Under the pieces are notes generated by a model, which did not search any database, had not been told where the DNA came from, and was given only the letters and a program-made list of their open reading frames with translations. A program made the position numbers and the translations under genes. A stretch of DNA of 64,000 nucleotides, from contig CAVNZM010000002.1 in NCBI GenBank assembly GCA_963693365.1, forward strand, positions 8,494,001 through 8,558,000, given 5' to 3'. The stretch's first letter is position 1. Each line of letters starts with the position of its first letter. The DNA is from Amoebidium appalachense (taxonomy: Eukaryota > Ichthyosporea). This document shows positions 1 to 24,700 of this stretch, in pieces.

Positions 1-157
1 ATATTCTCTGAAATTAACGACATGGACATGCTATATCGGGTTCCGTGACCGACATGAAAAAGCCAGACTAGAAGGCCTTGATAATCTCCGAGGCGGGGCC
101 TAGGAAACAAGAACAGAAACTTTGACACCGTGCGAGCTCATCGATTCCCACATGTAA

Positions 158-1270
158 CTGCATCCCATGGCGTCATACCCCCAATATCTTGGTGTTCCGG
201 TTGATTCTGTTGGTGTTATGTTTCCCCATATGGTCGAAAAGAGGGTAGAGTTGGCTCGTAAGCGGTTAGCTTTCTTCTCGGCTAATATTTTTAAAGACAC
301 ACCCCTCCATCCTTCTATTAGACTTACATTTATTCGCACTTTTGTCTTCCCGGCATGTGAATATGGTTTACCCCTTCTCGCCGCTTGGATCAAGAAAGAG
401 AGAACTAGAGCGCTTAAACCCTTGGCAAATTTCCTTGAAGCAGAAGTTGCCTCCTTTCTATCTAACAACTGTTGTAAACCTGGGCCTGTAACGCTCTCGA
501 TATATGGTCTGGTCCCAATAGCTGCTAGAGTATCCTATCTCGCGCTGAAATTCAATAAGCACATAAGCCGCTTAAAGAAGTATTTGCCCTCCCACCCTCT
601 CTTCTCTATCCGACCTGTCCCCTCCTCACCTCTCCCCTCTTTCCTCCCCTCTCTCTCCCCTTCTCCCCTGGGCACAAATACAAATAAACCCCGCAATAGT
701 GTGTGTGTGACTTTGGACTGCCACTTACTTATTAAACATGTACACAATCACAAGATAATCACGCAATATAACAAATGGAAAAAGATACCACACGACACTA
801 GACCCGATGAAAGCATACACCTTGAAAAACTAAGCCTTATGTCTCGTTTTATATATACTGACCGCCTCAACCATATTGCCAAATATGGCACTCGCAAGTG
901 TATAACACCTAAATACATATTACCTTCCTGTAGAACTGGTCTTTCTCTAGCTGATGGTATTATTGATCAATTACCACGCTTTTACTGTACACGTGCTATA
1001 CAGTGGAGATCTAATAAGTATAAGGTGGCATCATTTGCATGCCCAAACAACACACACACACACCAGTTTAACCGGTCATGTATCGCCAAATGTAGTTTGA
1101 TAGACCACATAATACCGCAACACACACACGTCACATTCACAACAGACACCCAGAAAGATAGCCTACCTGTAAATTACAACATCCTTGATTTTATACTAAA
1201 CACGCGTAACTACGACCTGTTTATTAGATGTATTGATTGGCTTGAGAAACACATCACTACAAAATTATAG
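158..1270 (+). pseudogene. Reverse-transcriptase C-terminal fragment (non-LTR retrotransposon ORF2-like)
   Basis: The first ATG is at 167 and the frame ends at 1270 (367 residues from that ATG). It opens with YLGVPVDSVGV, which resembles the YLGV-type motif after the palm domain of LINE reverse transcriptases. A basic, helical 'thumb and connection' stretch follows (LARKRLAFFSANIFKDTPLH). Near the C terminus a Cys/His cluster (ACPNNTHTHQFNRSCIAKC) resembles the CCHC-like motif that closes many such ORFs. The catalytic FADD-box part and any endonuclease are absent, so the fragment cannot be autonomous. The middle (about residues 145-175) is Pro/Ser-rich, perhaps an expanded simple repeat. The family is judged from motif order, not from a database match. 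Confidence 0.6.
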
Positions 1271-1290
1271 CGCACGCGCACACACACACA

Positions 1291-1345
<55 letters not shown>
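1271..1345 (+). repeat. (CA)n microsatellite in the LINE 3' region
   Basis: A nearly pure CA dinucleotide run lies directly after the reverse-transcriptase stop codon and before the poly(A) tract. Confidence 0.95.
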
Positions 1346-1377
1346 CCAGCTGATACCGAGTGTCCCGAGGGGAGCCC

Positions 1378-1438
<61 letters not shown>

Positions 1439-1677
1439 GGGGAACCCCAACTAATTGATTTCTCCTTGTAGTCTTTATGGTGTCTCGCAGAGAAAGTAAA
1501 CCCTGATATATAGTCACCACCCGACATCTATGTACGTGATCATGATATACCGCTGAGGGGATATTCCGAGCAAACCCCCCCCCCCCATACCTGAGACTGG
1601 TTCTCTTTGCCTCGAGTAAACAGCGTAAACCCCCAACCACATTTGACCCCGATAACTCTGACCCGGAAAAGAGAATA

Positions 1678-1830
1678 TGACGTCACGTGGTAGGCTTTGC
1701 AGGATTACGTAAGCCCCGGGAAAAAGGCGCGCAACTCAGCCGCCGCTGCCGCCGCTTCGTCAAAGGCCGCAAAACGCCGCGGCGTTAAACGTTGCCCTAG
1801 CTGCTGTGTTCTAGATCTAAAGCTGGAGAG
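1678..1830 (+). promoter_or_regulatory. CpG-rich candidate promoter of PIG-H
   Basis: Among AT- and repeat-rich flanks this stretch is CpG-rich. It starts with a perfect palindromic CRE (TGACGTCA, 1678-1685) overlapping an E-box (CACGTG, 1684-1689), followed by TTACGTAA-like and GCCGCCGCTGCCGCCGC sequence. It lies about 0.5 kb upstream of the PIG-H reading frame in the right orientation. The promoter role is inference; no TATA box is obvious. Confidence 0.35.
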
Positions 1831-2092
1831 AGAGACTCAATGTTAACGTTAGTGAGATAAGCTTTATGCACACACACGTATATACGCAGCTGAGCGTGAT
1901 GCACATATATAGGCAGCTAACAAGTTTATAGTCATAAGTGCACGCAGTATGAAGCCTTTCCTATGGTGAGCGAAGCATTGCTGGTTGGAAATTGGGGTCT
2001 TCAGAGCTACACAAGGTGGCTACAAATCGGCATTTTGTAGTAACACTGATTTCTCAGCTACATTCATTTTTCCATCTGATAGGAAATACACC

Positions 2093-2218
2093 CACACGCA
2101 CACACGCACACACACACACATAGACGCACCCATACTCACGCACACGCACACGCACACGCACACACACACACACGCGCGCACGAGCACACACACACTATCA
2201 CACACACACACCAACACA
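2093..2218 (+). repeat. Interrupted (CA)n/(CACG)n microsatellite
   Basis: CA-rich run broken by CG and AT steps. It ends about 40 bases before the open frame of PIG-H and could serve as the tract upstream of its 3' splice site. Confidence 0.85.
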
Positions 2219-2260
2219 CGCAACCAGGCACGCCTGCTATGAAAACATCAAACTATGAAG

Positions 2261-2867
2261 CCTTCTTCCACCGTGCATTGCCGCATCCGCTGACGGCGTC
2301 AACATAACTTTCACCGAAGAGCGTTTGGAAGGCAGCGACTCTGTTCGGCTATTCACCATACATGTTCCGTTCTTCTCTGTTTCGGACATACTCGTTTGGG
2401 CTGCGAGCGTAGTGACTTTCGTGGATCATCCGAGAAACCCCCTAAAGGAATACCGTTATCCAGCGACGATTTTGCTTGTTTGCTGGTTAGTGTACTCTCT
2501 AACATGTGTCCGGGAGGAGTCTCTTTTAATCATTCAGAACCAAGGGGTGCAACTAACAACGAAGTATAAGCTACCACTCCGACCGGCCAACGTTCGCTTC
2601 ATTACACAAGAGAGAATACAGGAAACCATCATCAACGAAGCTGTTCACATGCACAGAGTTGTCTTTTACTTAGCATTTTTGACACCAGAAACACCACAAG
2701 AGCAAGTAACACCGCGAACAGTGGGTAACAAGCTTCAAGGGGGCTGTTTTGAGAAGGAACATCCACGAAGAGACACCAAGATGATAGTTGCATTTCCCCA
2801 TTTCCTGCCACGGCTGGCCCAGCTCAAGGTGGCGTATGGGGCTGCACAGCAACTTCTACAGAGCTAG
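2261..2867 (+). CDS. PIGH: PIG-H: GPI-GlcNAc transferase subunit H (start unresolved)
   Basis: PIG-H is a small ER-membrane partner of PIG-A in the complex that transfers GlcNAc to phosphatidylinositol, the first step of GPI-anchor synthesis. The 201-residue frame has the family order. There is a hydrophobic hairpin (from about ILVWAASVVTF to TILLVCWLVYSL), then EESLLIIQNQGVQL, then the conserved block RIQETIINEAVHMHRVVFYL. Human PIG-H has EESLLII-like and DIVINEAIYMQKVIYYL counterparts there. Length matches (human about 188). The frame is open from 2259 and has no good ATG near its start. An AG at 2259-2260 could be a 3' splice site. A tiny first exon ATGAAGCCTTTCCTATG followed by GTGAGC near 1949-1965 would keep phase, but this is speculative. 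The gene converges with PIG-Z. Confidence 0.85.
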
Positions 2868-4338
2868 TGACGTAACGTTTCCTGCTGAACGTGGTGTGAA
2901 GGAACTTCTCATAGAATTAGAATTAATAGAAAGATGGGCTGGCTCCCACAGTGATATTTGTTGCCCACACATATTTGTGTTCTTCCCCCCCGCCCCCCCC
3001 ACACACACACCCCTCCCCAAACACTCACACCAAAAAAAGAAAGAACCCAGTGCCCCCTCCCCCCGCTGGCCTTTCTGTTTCGCCCTCTCCCTCTCCCTGT
3101 CCCTGTCCTTCTCCCTCTCGTTCTCTCCATCTTAACAACCGCCCCCCTCCCCCCCCCCCCCCCCGTCTTTGCCCCCCTGACTCCATGCCCTCGCTCCCTC
3201 AATCTCTCCAATAAATCCCCCCCCCCCCCCCCCCCCCCCGATCCCACAGCCCCTTCTCCCCCCCCCCCCCCCCCCCCCTTTACCCCCTTGGTTTCTTATT
3301 TCACCTTCTCCCCTCCTTCGCCCCCGTGATCCTCCACCCGTCCCCCCCCCCCCCCCTTCCCACCACCATCGCAATAGAAACATTTCATAATTTATCTTCT
3401 TTTGTCTCTAATGCATGGCAATGCTTGAGACCTTAGACTCCTCTCCCCTACTCAGGTGTGCTATCCGTAGCACCTGCTTATCGTGCTTGGGGATGGCTAC
3501 GTTTACGGCTGCCATTTAATTTGGGAGGGAGGGAGGGAGGGGGGGGGGGGGGGGGGGAGGGAGGGGGGGGGGGGGGGGGGAGGACCTTCACTTACAGCAA
3601 CTATAAGAAGCTAAAAAGGGAAAATGACCTTGAAACGTCACATGTGCATGAGTATGTGCACGCATACCGTACACGCACACCAAATCACAAACACTAAGAC
3701 ACGCACATGTATGCACATACAAAACACAGGCTCCGGTGAGAACAAACACATACACTGCCACTACTGTAGCACAGAAACACCGCCCTGCTGTGCATGCATG
3801 CACATGTGCAGTTGCAGCAAAAGCACGGCCGTACGCGTCTCAAAAACTCTATTCTTGGTTGCCTATCTTAATAACATCCTACATTTTCGGTAGCATGGTG
3901 TTCCAGAGGGCCGTCAGCAAGAGGTAAAGACAATATGGGTCATGTAGATATCACGTGTGTGCCAGAGCCAGTTGGATGCACGTGCTCTTTAATATCAGAT
4001 TTATTTTAAAGATGTTTAATTTTAAAAAATTCTTCTGGCCATTGCGTATAGCTGAGGCATCGGTCTATACAAGCCGCGCTCCATCACCCAGTCCAAAACG
4101 GTTCTTTCAATCAAAAAAATATAGAGTCACCCACCAATTGGTTACCAAACGACACGAGCAAACATTCATCATGCGCGGTACGAGAAAGCAAAAACCACAT
4201 AAACCTTTAAAAACAAGCCAAAAAAAAGATACGGCAACTCAGGAAAGGAGGCAACAAAGAACAAAAAGGAGCTGGCATCTGTCTAGGGAACAAAAAAAAA
4301 AAAAAAGAAAGAAAGAAAGAAACGTGCATGATTTTAAG
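2868..4338. other. Intergenic region between the convergent PIG-H and PIG-Z
   Basis: No gene seen. It holds several uninterrupted C runs (about 3150-3165, 3219-3238, 3260-3278, 3340-3357) and a G-rich block (3540-3582). AATAAA at 3210-3215 (+) could polyadenylate PIG-H. From 3640 to 3830 the sequence is CA/TG-rich. From 4000 to 4330 it is A-rich and probably the 3' UTR of PIG-Z. Confidence 0.6.
4000..4005 (-). terminator. Candidate poly(A) signal of PIG-Z
   Basis: AATAAA on the minus strand, about 335 bases past the PIG-Z stop codon, in an AT-rich stretch. Hexamers of this kind occur by chance, so support is only positional. Confidence 0.4.
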
Positions 4339-17627
<13,289 letters not shown>

Positions 17628-18525
17628 GTTGCACCTGTGCACGTAAGTGCATGCCCGTCTATTTTTTGTGTGCGTGTGCCCGTGTGTCACAGTGTCCGTA
17701 TGCCTATTCATACGGTATAATGCGTGCCTGGCTGCCGTTTTGCACTATTGTGCTTGGTATGTATTATACGTGAACATATCCCTAAAGCCCCCTAAAACTT
17801 TCATCAGTGACCCTCGGTGCGGTACTCACTGTGAATACTAATGCTGCTAAAGTGGCGGAATTTGGCCATGGACTTGGTGAAACTAAATTATATAGCTGCT
17901 ACTAGCGGCAGTGCAAGCTGCGCAGGCTGGGGTTTTCTTCGCGCCAAAAATTTACAAGCCCAGTCAGCAAGCGAGATCTGGGTGGAGTATTGCTATATTT
18001 GGCTATTCTGTGAATGACTTGCGCAAAATATCTGAACGGCAGGAGGCAGCGGTGAGAGACGAAGATCCACCGTTGCGAATAGCATTGCGGTGAGATGATT
18101 GGTTATTTGTCATGCATTAGTTGTGTTGGATTGCTGGTTTCCATATATAGTTAGTGTGGTTTGGTTTTGATTGCATGTTCTGATTTGGTCAGATGTAAAA
18201 GCATTTGATTGGTTGCTGCAGTCTGGCTTCAAATTCCAAATGCATCGTGGGAACGGGTATAAAAATGAGCAAATGTCGTTTGGATTTCAGTCTTGGTTTT
18301 CGTTTTAGCGTTTGTGTGAGTGTCTGGCATCAGAGGTAAAAGGGATTTGTAGAGTTAGTTGGTTGAACTAAGTTTGGTGCTGCTAGTGTGGAAGCGCACA
18401 AATTAGTTGCCTTAGCTAGCTTTCCTTTTTCCTGTTGATTTCCCCGCCCTGCCAGCCCTGTTGTGGGGATAGATGAAGGGGTGTCCTTGGCCATTGCGCA
18501 ATAGGCACACTGTTTCCTTCTTTAG
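17628..18525. other. Intergenic region upstream of PIG-Z
   Basis: This is the only complex-sequence stretch of its size next to PIG-Z, and it should hold the PIG-Z promoter. No minus-strand TATA box was seen. An open frame at 17911-18093 shows no recognisable family. I find no gene here. Confidence 0.5.
18258..18265 (+). promoter_or_regulatory. TATA-like element, plus strand, no gene assigned
   Basis: GGGTATAAAAATG in a setting of complex sequence, followed about 75 bases later by CAGAGGTAAAAGG, which could be a 5' splice site after a non-coding first exon. No downstream coding exon was recognised before the low-complexity region. Confidence 0.25.
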
Positions 18526-19140
18526 GGTGGCTTTTGTGTAAGTGGATGAGGTGGTTTTCGGGTCTGTGGATGTGCAATATGGAAGGGAAAGACGAGAGTG
18601 GGGGGGGGGGGGGGGGGGGGGGGGTGGGGGAGGGGGGGGGAGGGGGAGGGGGGGGGGGGGGGGGTTATAGTTAGTGGGTAGTTAGATTTTCGATTGGTTG
18701 AAATGGTCCGATGATCCTCTGGATAGGTCAACCTTTGTGATGTGAATGGAGGGGTAGGTGTGTTGGCCATTTTCGTGTGCTTCTTTTTTGGGGGAGAGGG
18801 GGGGGGGGGGGGGGGAAGAGAGAGAGAGAGGGAGAGAAAGAGAGATTTGTAAAAAGTTCTGTATGTGCAGATGGACAGAGAGGAGAGACACGTAGGGAAA
18901 GACAACAATACCAACAGGTGGTGGGGGTTGGGGGAGAGGAGGGGAGGGGGGGGGGTTGGATCCTCGGGGGGGGGGGGGGGGGGGGGAGGGGGGGAAGGAA
19001 GGGAGTTAGACACTTGCTATAACCCCCTCCCCCCCTTCCCCTCCCCCCGCCCTTGCGGGCTTAACCATCACACCCATCTCCCTCTACCGGCCCTTCAATC
19101 TTGTGGGGAAAATGACGAGGGAACGGGGGAAGAAAAAAAT

Positions 19141-19181
<41 letters not shown>

Positions 19182-19457
19182 AGGCAAGAAAAGAAAACAA
19201 GACAGAGAAGGAAACATGAATGCAAAGGTACAAGGAGACCCGGGGGGAAGGGGGAGAGGGAAAGGGGGAGATTATAACAAGGGGGAAAAGAAACTTTACG
19301 CACGAGCGCGAAGGGGGGGGGGGGGGGGGGGGTTTGGAAAAACAGAAATGCACATTTGGAGCAACCACGGCATAATAAACAGAAAATTTCGAATGTGACA
19401 CGTGACAACTGAGCGTTCTCTCTTTTTTTTTTTTTCCGTGTGTGTGTGTGTGTTAGT

Positions 19458-19488
<31 letters not shown>

Positions 19489-19539
19489 GGGGGGGTTGAA
19501 GGATGATCTGTAGAGGTTTATCTGTTATATTCGCCGGCA

Positions 19540-19784
19540 AATATCACCTAATGTCAATTTTTTGTGCCCACTAGTACTGGAGCTATTCATTCACGTAACT
19601 GGCCACCCCACAGAGCGGCTGTGTCATTAAGATAACTGCTATTTTCAAAACCGCATTGTAATACGTTAAAAACACGATTTATAGATACCATTCGGAAAAC
19701 ATTTTGAACAGCATGCATGGAAATACCTTCAAAAGCACAAATACAGTCCAACACACCCTAATACTCGATGGTGTAGGCAAAGTC
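19540..19784 (-). pseudogene. Relic 3' end of an SdrD-B-like gene, unit A
   Basis: The minus strand reads DFAYTIEY then a stop (19758-19784), matching the DFAYTIKF end of the intact gene. The downstream 200 bases match the 3' flank of the intact gene (shared blocks such as ACAGAGCGGCTGT and AACCGCATTG). Upstream the body is gone, replaced by G- and GT-rich sequence. Confidence 0.65.
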
Positions 19785-20101
19785 CCCGGAATTAGTGGAT
19801 GGGGTGTGTGGGTGGGTGTCTTAGCGAACAGGTAGGAATGTGAGTGTCTATGTGTGTGGGCGATTGAGTGGACTGAATGGGTCACTGAGGGGTGGGTTGG
19901 GAAGGTGGGTAGTGGTGGGTGGCGGTATGTGTGTGGGGGGGGGGGGGAGGAGGGAGGGGGGGGGAGGGGGGGGGGGGTCGGTTGGGCCGAGGTTGAAGTT
20001 GATGTGTGTGAATGTGTGGGTGGGTGGTTGAGTGTGTGTGGGTGGGTGGGTGGGTGATTATGGGTTCGTGCGTGTGTGTGTGTGTTCTATTGCTTGTGTA
20101 T

Positions 20102-20323
<222 letters not shown>

Positions 20324-21108
20324 ACGCGCCCGCGAATGTGTGTATGTGCGTGTGTTGGTGTTCGGGTAGGTCGGTCCGGGGGTGGGTGTGAGTCCTGTGT
20401 TTGTCTGTACGGGGGGGAGAGGAGGGGCTGGCGGATGGGTGGGTGGGTGGCTTTCCGTGTGTGCGCTTGGATGAAATGTGGAGGCAAATTATTGGTTGGT
20501 AAACGGGCTCATCAAGCCTTGCACGCTAGATCGGCACGAAATACAGTTATCAGTGAGGTGTTTCCTACTAATGTGTGAATCTTCTTTGCTGGCGTCGTTC
20601 TATCACTTGCGGGGTGTGTTGGGGGGGGGGGGGGGGGGGGGGGGGGGTTACTGGGGGGCAGAGGGAGGGGGGGCAGGATTATGAATGAGTGTGGTGAGCG
20701 GATTGTTTTGGTGCCTTCTTTGTCCCTGTGTGTGTGCATGTCTGTGTTTGTGTACGCGAGTGCACGCGCGCATATGTGTGTGTGTGCAGCAGGTTTTTTG
20801 GGGAGCTTGTGGGTGTGCGCACGAATGATTGAGAGAAAGACTGAGAGGTGGTGCGGGAAGGGGGGAAGGTGGGGGAGGGGAGGGGGGGAGGGGGGAGGGT
20901 GGGGAGGGGGGAAGGGGGGGAGGGGGGTAATTGGGTAAATATATTTCTATTATCGGATGAGTTGGTTGAATGGCCTTCTTGAAAGGTGAAGCTTTTGTTT
21001 GGTGGATTGTTTGTTGGGTGGATGGGGGTTGGGTGGATGAGCGGTCGGGTGTGGGTGTGTTGGTTATGCCTGCTTTCGATTTCTTTTTCGAGTTCCTCGG
21101 TTCTGGGA

Positions 21109-21141
<33 letters not shown>

Positions 21142-21247
21142 TATATGTTGGGTGGGTGGGCAGAGAAGGAGACACACGGAGCAATAGTCGAATAGACCAC
21201 CAGGATGGGGAATGGACGCCAGGACGAACAGGTAGGTCCGGGTGGGG

Positions 21248-21294
<47 letters not shown>

Positions 21295-21608
21295 GTTGGG
21301 GGGGAGGAGAAGAGAGAAACAAAGGGATAAAATGCGATAATAAAGGGAGACACGGCTATGGGGGGAAAGGCGGAGGTGGGGGAGCGGGGGGGGGGGGGGG
21401 GAGGGGGGGGGGAGATTAACAAAAGAATGGGGGGGGGGGGGGGGGGGGGGATATTAACAAAAGAGGGGGGGAGGGGAGGAGGAGGGGGGGGGGGGGGGGG
21501 GGGGGGATGGGGGAATGGGGTTGAACGATGCTCTGGGATGGGAATCATCCGTTGGTTTCGGCAGCAAAGTTGATCTAGTTTAAAGATTATTTATGCCCAT
21601 TGGGCCTA

Positions 21609-21614
21609 TTTATT
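21609..21614 (-). terminator. Candidate poly(A) signal of SdrD-B-like gene A
   Basis: AATAAA on the minus strand about 115 bases past the stop codon. It is conserved in the unit-B copy. Confidence 0.5.
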
Positions 21615-21727
21615 CACGTAACTGGCCATCTCACAGAGCGGCTGTATCATTATTGATAACTGCGATTTACGAAACCGCATTGAAATACTTAACTATTATA
21701 TACAACAACAATGGACCAACATACCAT

Positions 21728-24700
21728 CTAAAACTTGATGGTGTAAGCAAAGTCAATCCCTTCAACCGTCTTGCCCTCACCCACAACCACCGCTACCGTG
21801 CTGTCGACGCCACCGTCCTTATCAGACGACGCCACATGACCGTTAGGGGCAGCGAGCACACGCACAGAGTAGCTCCCTGGGGCAACACCACCAAACGAAT
21901 AGTATCCCTTTACATCGGTGGTGGCGGTGGCAACAGTGCGGCCGTTAGAGTCAACAAGCACAACGGAGACGGAGCCGAGCCCATAATCACCATACTCAAA
22001 GACACCGTCTGCTCCGTCATCATGCCACACGCGGCCCTTCACGGCACCAGGAACCACAGGGCGGAAACCGAACTGCGCGTCGACAGACCCGCCGGCGACA
22101 ATCGTGACCGTGCGTGATGCCGTGGTGGGGTTGCTGGCCGTGAGGCCAACGGGGACACTACCCGTATCGACAGCAACGGTGTATGTCCCTGCAACAATAC
22201 TACCAAAGGTGTAGCGGCCAGAAGCGTCGGTGACGGCCGTGGCTACGATTTTGCCTGTAGAGTCAGTCAGGGTCAGGCGGATGTTGGGTAGGGCGGCCTC
22301 GCCGGCATCGAGCTGGCCGTTGGAGTTGGCGTCAACGTAGACGATGGAAGAGCAGGTTCCGGTCAGCAGGCGGTAGTCAAAGTTGATGTTGGACATGTTG
22401 TCGCCCCAGTTGAGCATGATGGACGTCTTGCCGTCAGCAACACCGTCCGGGTCGGAGGCGGAGACGACGTTGGCGGGGAGGGAGGCCTGGTCGATGGCAA
22501 TGGTGTAGGTGCCGGCCTGCAGCTGGGCAAAGGTGAATGTGCCCTTGTCGTTGGTGCGCTCCTGCATAACGGTGTTGCCGGCGGCATTCAGCAGGTTGAC
22601 AACAACATTGGCAAGGGGGCTGCCGTTGAGGGTGACGGCGCCGCTAGCTGAAGCCTTGGAGAGGGGCTTGAAGCAGAATGAGGCCTGGGCACCGGAAAAT
22701 ACACGGCCGGGGGTGAGCACGACGTTGAACTGCGGGCGGGCCACAGTGAGGCCAAAGGGAATAGAGGCGGTGTCCACGCGAACGGTGTAGTTGCCGGCAA
22801 GAATGTTGGTGAAAAAGTAGATGCCGCTAACATCGGTCTTGGTGGTTTGCACAACTACACCAGTGTTCCGATCAACCAATTGAATGACGACATTAGCCAC
22901 GGCGGCTTCACCAGCATCCTGCTCGTCGTTGTTGTTGGCATCGAGGAAGGCATTGGCGGGGCCAACGGATGCAAACACGGGACGGATAGCAAAGCTGACA
23001 GGGGTGGCCGTTGCGCCCGGCTGCACGGTGAAGGTGGAGGGAGAGCTGAGCACGGCCACACCGGCGGGGAGGGTCGACCCAACGATGGAGAGGGTGTAGG
23101 TGCCGGCAGGGATGTCGGCAAACGAATAGGAACCATCCTGGGCCGTGATGGCGGTGGCCACAACCTTGCCGTTGGCATCGACCAGAGACACAGTCACGTT
23201 GGCCAGAGCAACCTCACCAGCATCCTGCACACCATTACCGTTGACGTCCACAAACAGACCACCGGGCTTGACGGTGCCATACTGGAAGCGGTAGTCAAAG
23301 TTAATGTTGGACACGTTGTCGCCCCAGTTGAGCGTGATGGACGTCTTGCCGTCAGCCACACCGTCGCGGTCGGAGGCAGCGACGACGTTGGCGGGGAGGG
23401 AAGCCTGGTCGATAGCAATGGTGTATGTGCCGGCCTGCAGGTGGGCGAAGGTGAAGGCACCCTTGTCGTTGGTGGTTGCACGGAAGAGCGTCTTGCCGTC
23501 AGCATCAACCAGGCTAACAATAGCATTGGCAATGCTGCTGTTGCCAACGGTAACGGCGCCACTCACAGACGCATGGGGCAGACGCTTAAAGCAGAAGGCG
23601 GCAGCCTCGTCGGAAAACACCTGGCCAGGGGCAAGCACGACAGTGAACTGGCCGTTGGCGCGGAGAGGCTTGAGGTCGGCGGGGATGGGGGAGATGCGGA
23701 CGGTGTAGGTACCAGCAAGCACGTTAATGAAGGTGTATGTGCCGTTGGCGTTGGTTGTGGTAGTCTGTACAACGTTGCCAGTGGCACGGTCCACCAACTG
23801 CACCTGCAGGCCGGACAGGCCGGGCTCGTTTGCGTCCTGCACGTCATTGTTGTTCTCGTCAACAAACGCATTGGCAGGGCCCACAGACGCAAAGTTGGGC
23901 CGCACCGTCAGGGGGAGGGCAACGGCAGTGGCACCTGGAGCAATGGTGATGGTCTGTGTTGTGCTGGGAATGACAAACGTGGCAGGAAGGTTGGCACGGT
24001 CGATGGAGAGGGTGTAGGTCCCGGCAGGGATGTTTGCAAACGAGTAGGAGCCATCCTGAGCTGTGACGGCGGTGGCCACAACCTTGCCGCTAGCGTCGAC
24101 CAGCATGATAGTCACGTTGCCCAGACCCACCTCCCCTGCATCCTGAACGCCGTTTCCGTTGATATCCACAAACACTTTGCTCGATGCAATGCCACCGGTT
24201 TGAGGAGGGGCAATGCAGAACGAGGCAGCAGCACCGTTGAAGCTCTGCCCAGCAGCCAAAACGACGTTGAAACGAGCGCGCTTGGTTGTGAAGCCAGCGG
24301 GAAGAGAGGCAGTGTCAATGGTGATAGTGTATGTGCCCGGAGCCACGTCAGCAAAGGTGTAGTTGCCGCTAGCGTCCGTCTTTGTGGTGCGCACGACCTT
24401 GCCGTTGCTGTCGATAAGGCTGATGGTTGCGTTGGCCAAACCGGCCTCACCCACATCCTGTTGGTCGTTGTTGTTGGCGTCGATAAAGGCTGCGGCAGGG
24501 CCCACAACGGCGTTTGCAGCTTTGAATGTGAATGCAGCACTTGACTGCTGGAAAGCAACCACAGACGTGGTTACACTGAGGGGGGACGTGGCTACGGCGC
24601 TGCTTGGAACCGACGCTGGGTCAAGGGTGACGGTGTAGTTACCGGGGAGGACATTGCGGGCAGTGAAGCCGCCGGTTCTGCTCGTGCGCACAGACCCGAC

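Larger units (their letters stand above)
158..1437 (+). mobile_element. 3' portion of a non-LTR (LINE-type) retrotransposon with poly(A) tail
   Basis: An open frame for the carboxy-terminal part of a reverse-transcriptase polyprotein is followed by a CA-repeat 3' region and a 56-nt A run (1382-1437). That order, coding end then 3' UTR then poly(A), is typical of LINE insertions. The sequence upstream of 158 is not readable as continuing reverse transcriptase in this frame because a TAA lies at 155-157. The copy is therefore 5'-truncated or broken there, or the 5' part lies outside the window. No target-site duplication can be tested because the left edge is unknown. Confidence 0.65.

Noticed and set aside
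20478-20600. Short complex island (and 31370-31490) as an exon
   Set aside because: The frame differs between the two units and splice borders are not consistent.
22847-24544. 565-residue open frame antisense to the SdrD-B-like gene, also present at 33754-35451
   Set aside because: It lies wholly inside the coding region on the other strand, lacks family features and is explained by GC-rich codon use and the repeated domain sequence. Conservation in both copies follows from 99% identity.
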